Positions 63,655-64,000 of a DNA stretch of 64,000 bases are shown one piece after another; the first letter of the stretch is position 1, and each line of letters opens with the position of its first letter. The translations under genes and the position numbers were made by a program. Source of the stretch: Novosphingobium meiothermophilum (GTDB lineage: Bacteria > Pseudomonadota > Alphaproteobacteria > Sphingomonadales > Sphingomonadaceae); contig NZ_QGHL01000012.1 of NCBI RefSeq assembly GCF_003171715.1, positions 62,001 through 126,000 on the forward strand. Direction: 5' to 3'. Below the pieces are notes generated by a model that was not told where the DNA came from, searched no databases, and saw nothing but the letters and a program-made list of their open reading frames with translations.

Positions 63655-64000
63655 ATGGGCCGATCGGTCAGCTATCCCAGCGGCGCAATCGTCGCATTCA
63701 CGGTTCTCGAGGTCGAAGCCGAGGACGACTGGGAATTCGAGTATGAATGGCTGCGTAACGATCTGTGCGAACGGGCCGCCAAAGCCTTCCCGTCGCTGAT
63801 CCCGCATGATGGCTGGCGCGGACGGGAGGACCGGATCCTCATGCGCAATGCCTATGCGGATTTCGGTGTGTCGGTCTATGGTGGGCTGGTTGCCGTCTGG
63901 ATCGTCGAACGCGATGACGGGGCCTATTGGGACGCCGATTGGCGCACGGCCCGGTCACCGCGGGCACAGTGCTGGCTGTCACAGATCGCATCCCGCTTCG
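63655..64000 (+). CDS. Hypothetical protein of the mobile-element backbone, cut by window edge
   Basis: 115 residues are visible, starting MGRSVSYPSGAIVAFTVLEV, with EDDWEFEYEWLRNDLCERAA, then FPSLIPHDGWRGREDRIL and GGLVAVWIVERDDGAYWDAD. GGGAGGA lies just before ATG 63655, 11 bp after ardC. Such small acidic proteins commonly follow ardC on alphaproteobacterial elements; no function is assigned. Confidence 0.8.
   Translation, partial: MGRSVSYPSGAIVAFTVLEVEAEDDWEFEYEWLRNDLCERAAKAFPSLIPHDGWRGREDRILMRNAYADFGVSVYGGLVAVWIVERDDGAYWDADWRTARSPRAQCWLSQIASRF

Larger units (their letters stand above)
41728..64000 (+). mobile_element. Integrated element at tRNA-Tyr (ICE/genomic island), left end and interior
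   Basis: The left boundary is inferred from the integrase abutting tRNA-Tyr. Backbone genes typical of alphaproteobacterial integrative elements occur at both ends of the visible part: integrase, lytic transglycosylase, CHC2/Toprim protein and strawberry-notch helicase on the left; ParB-like, ArdC and a small unknown on the right. Defence genes fill 49277-60052. No relaxase or type IV secretion cluster is seen, so transfer functions, if any, lie beyond 64000, as does the right attachment site. Confidence 0.75.

Overview
The window looks like part of an alphaproteobacterial chromosome from the Sphingomonadales, probably Novosphingobium or a close relative. The genus is an inference. The grounds are high GC, long TonB-dependent receptors with VVTA/IVV motifs after the signal peptide, an NDUFS4-like complex I subunit gene, a short 4.5S-type SRP RNA next to dnaX, and a BVMO/acyl-CoA catabolic cluster of the kind common in sphingomonads.

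Positions 1-13500 form a catabolic locus. On the minus strand, a TonB receptor, an SDR, an APH-type phosphotransferase, an acyl-CoA ligase, a TetR regulator and a CoA-transferase run as one unit with three successive 4-bp overlaps. Diverging on the plus strand are an SDR, an acyl-CoA dehydrogenase, a SnoaL-like protein, an alpha/beta hydrolase, an Old Yellow Enzyme relative and a Baeyer-Villiger monooxygenase. Together they can be read as a route from a cyclic alcohol or enone to ketone, lactone, hydroxy acid and hydroxyacyl-CoA, followed by removal of the hydroxyl through phosphorylation as in ACAD10/11 and LvaA/LvaC systems.

Positions 13500-41600 are mainly core chromosome: an ABC-F ATPase; a secreted phosphodiesterase and TonB receptor facing ppk-ppx across a predicted four-repeat Pho box; tRNA-Ile2; a polysaccharide deacetylase and an unusual histidine kinase; an Lrp regulator; chorismate mutase; polyprenyl diphosphate synthase; an aldo/keto reductase; HrpB; an NDUFS4-like protein; SRP RNA; DnaX-YbaB; MlaA; Lon; HU; a lipoprotein; RlmB; and tRNA-Tyr.

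From tRNA-Tyr (41642-41727) to the end of the window lies an integrated mobile element whose right end is not seen. Its backbone is a P4-type integrase with a structured leader, a lytic transglycosylase, a CHC2/Toprim primase-like protein, a 1413-residue methyltransferase/strawberry-notch helicase fusion, a large ParB-like protein, ArdC and a partial unknown. Three backbone genes share a similar purine-rich leader.

Between the two backbone blocks is a defence cargo: an Xre/RES toxin-antitoxin pair with a palindromic operator, a DUF6933-like gene, a TIR protein with a probable winged-helix C-terminus, a complete qatABCD antiphage operon, a Cys-rich small protein, and a 506-residue protein joining an unknown helical N-terminal region, a zinc ribbon and a gamma-glutamylcyclotransferase-like domain. 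The last protein and its divergent neighbour are the best candidates here for something undescribed.
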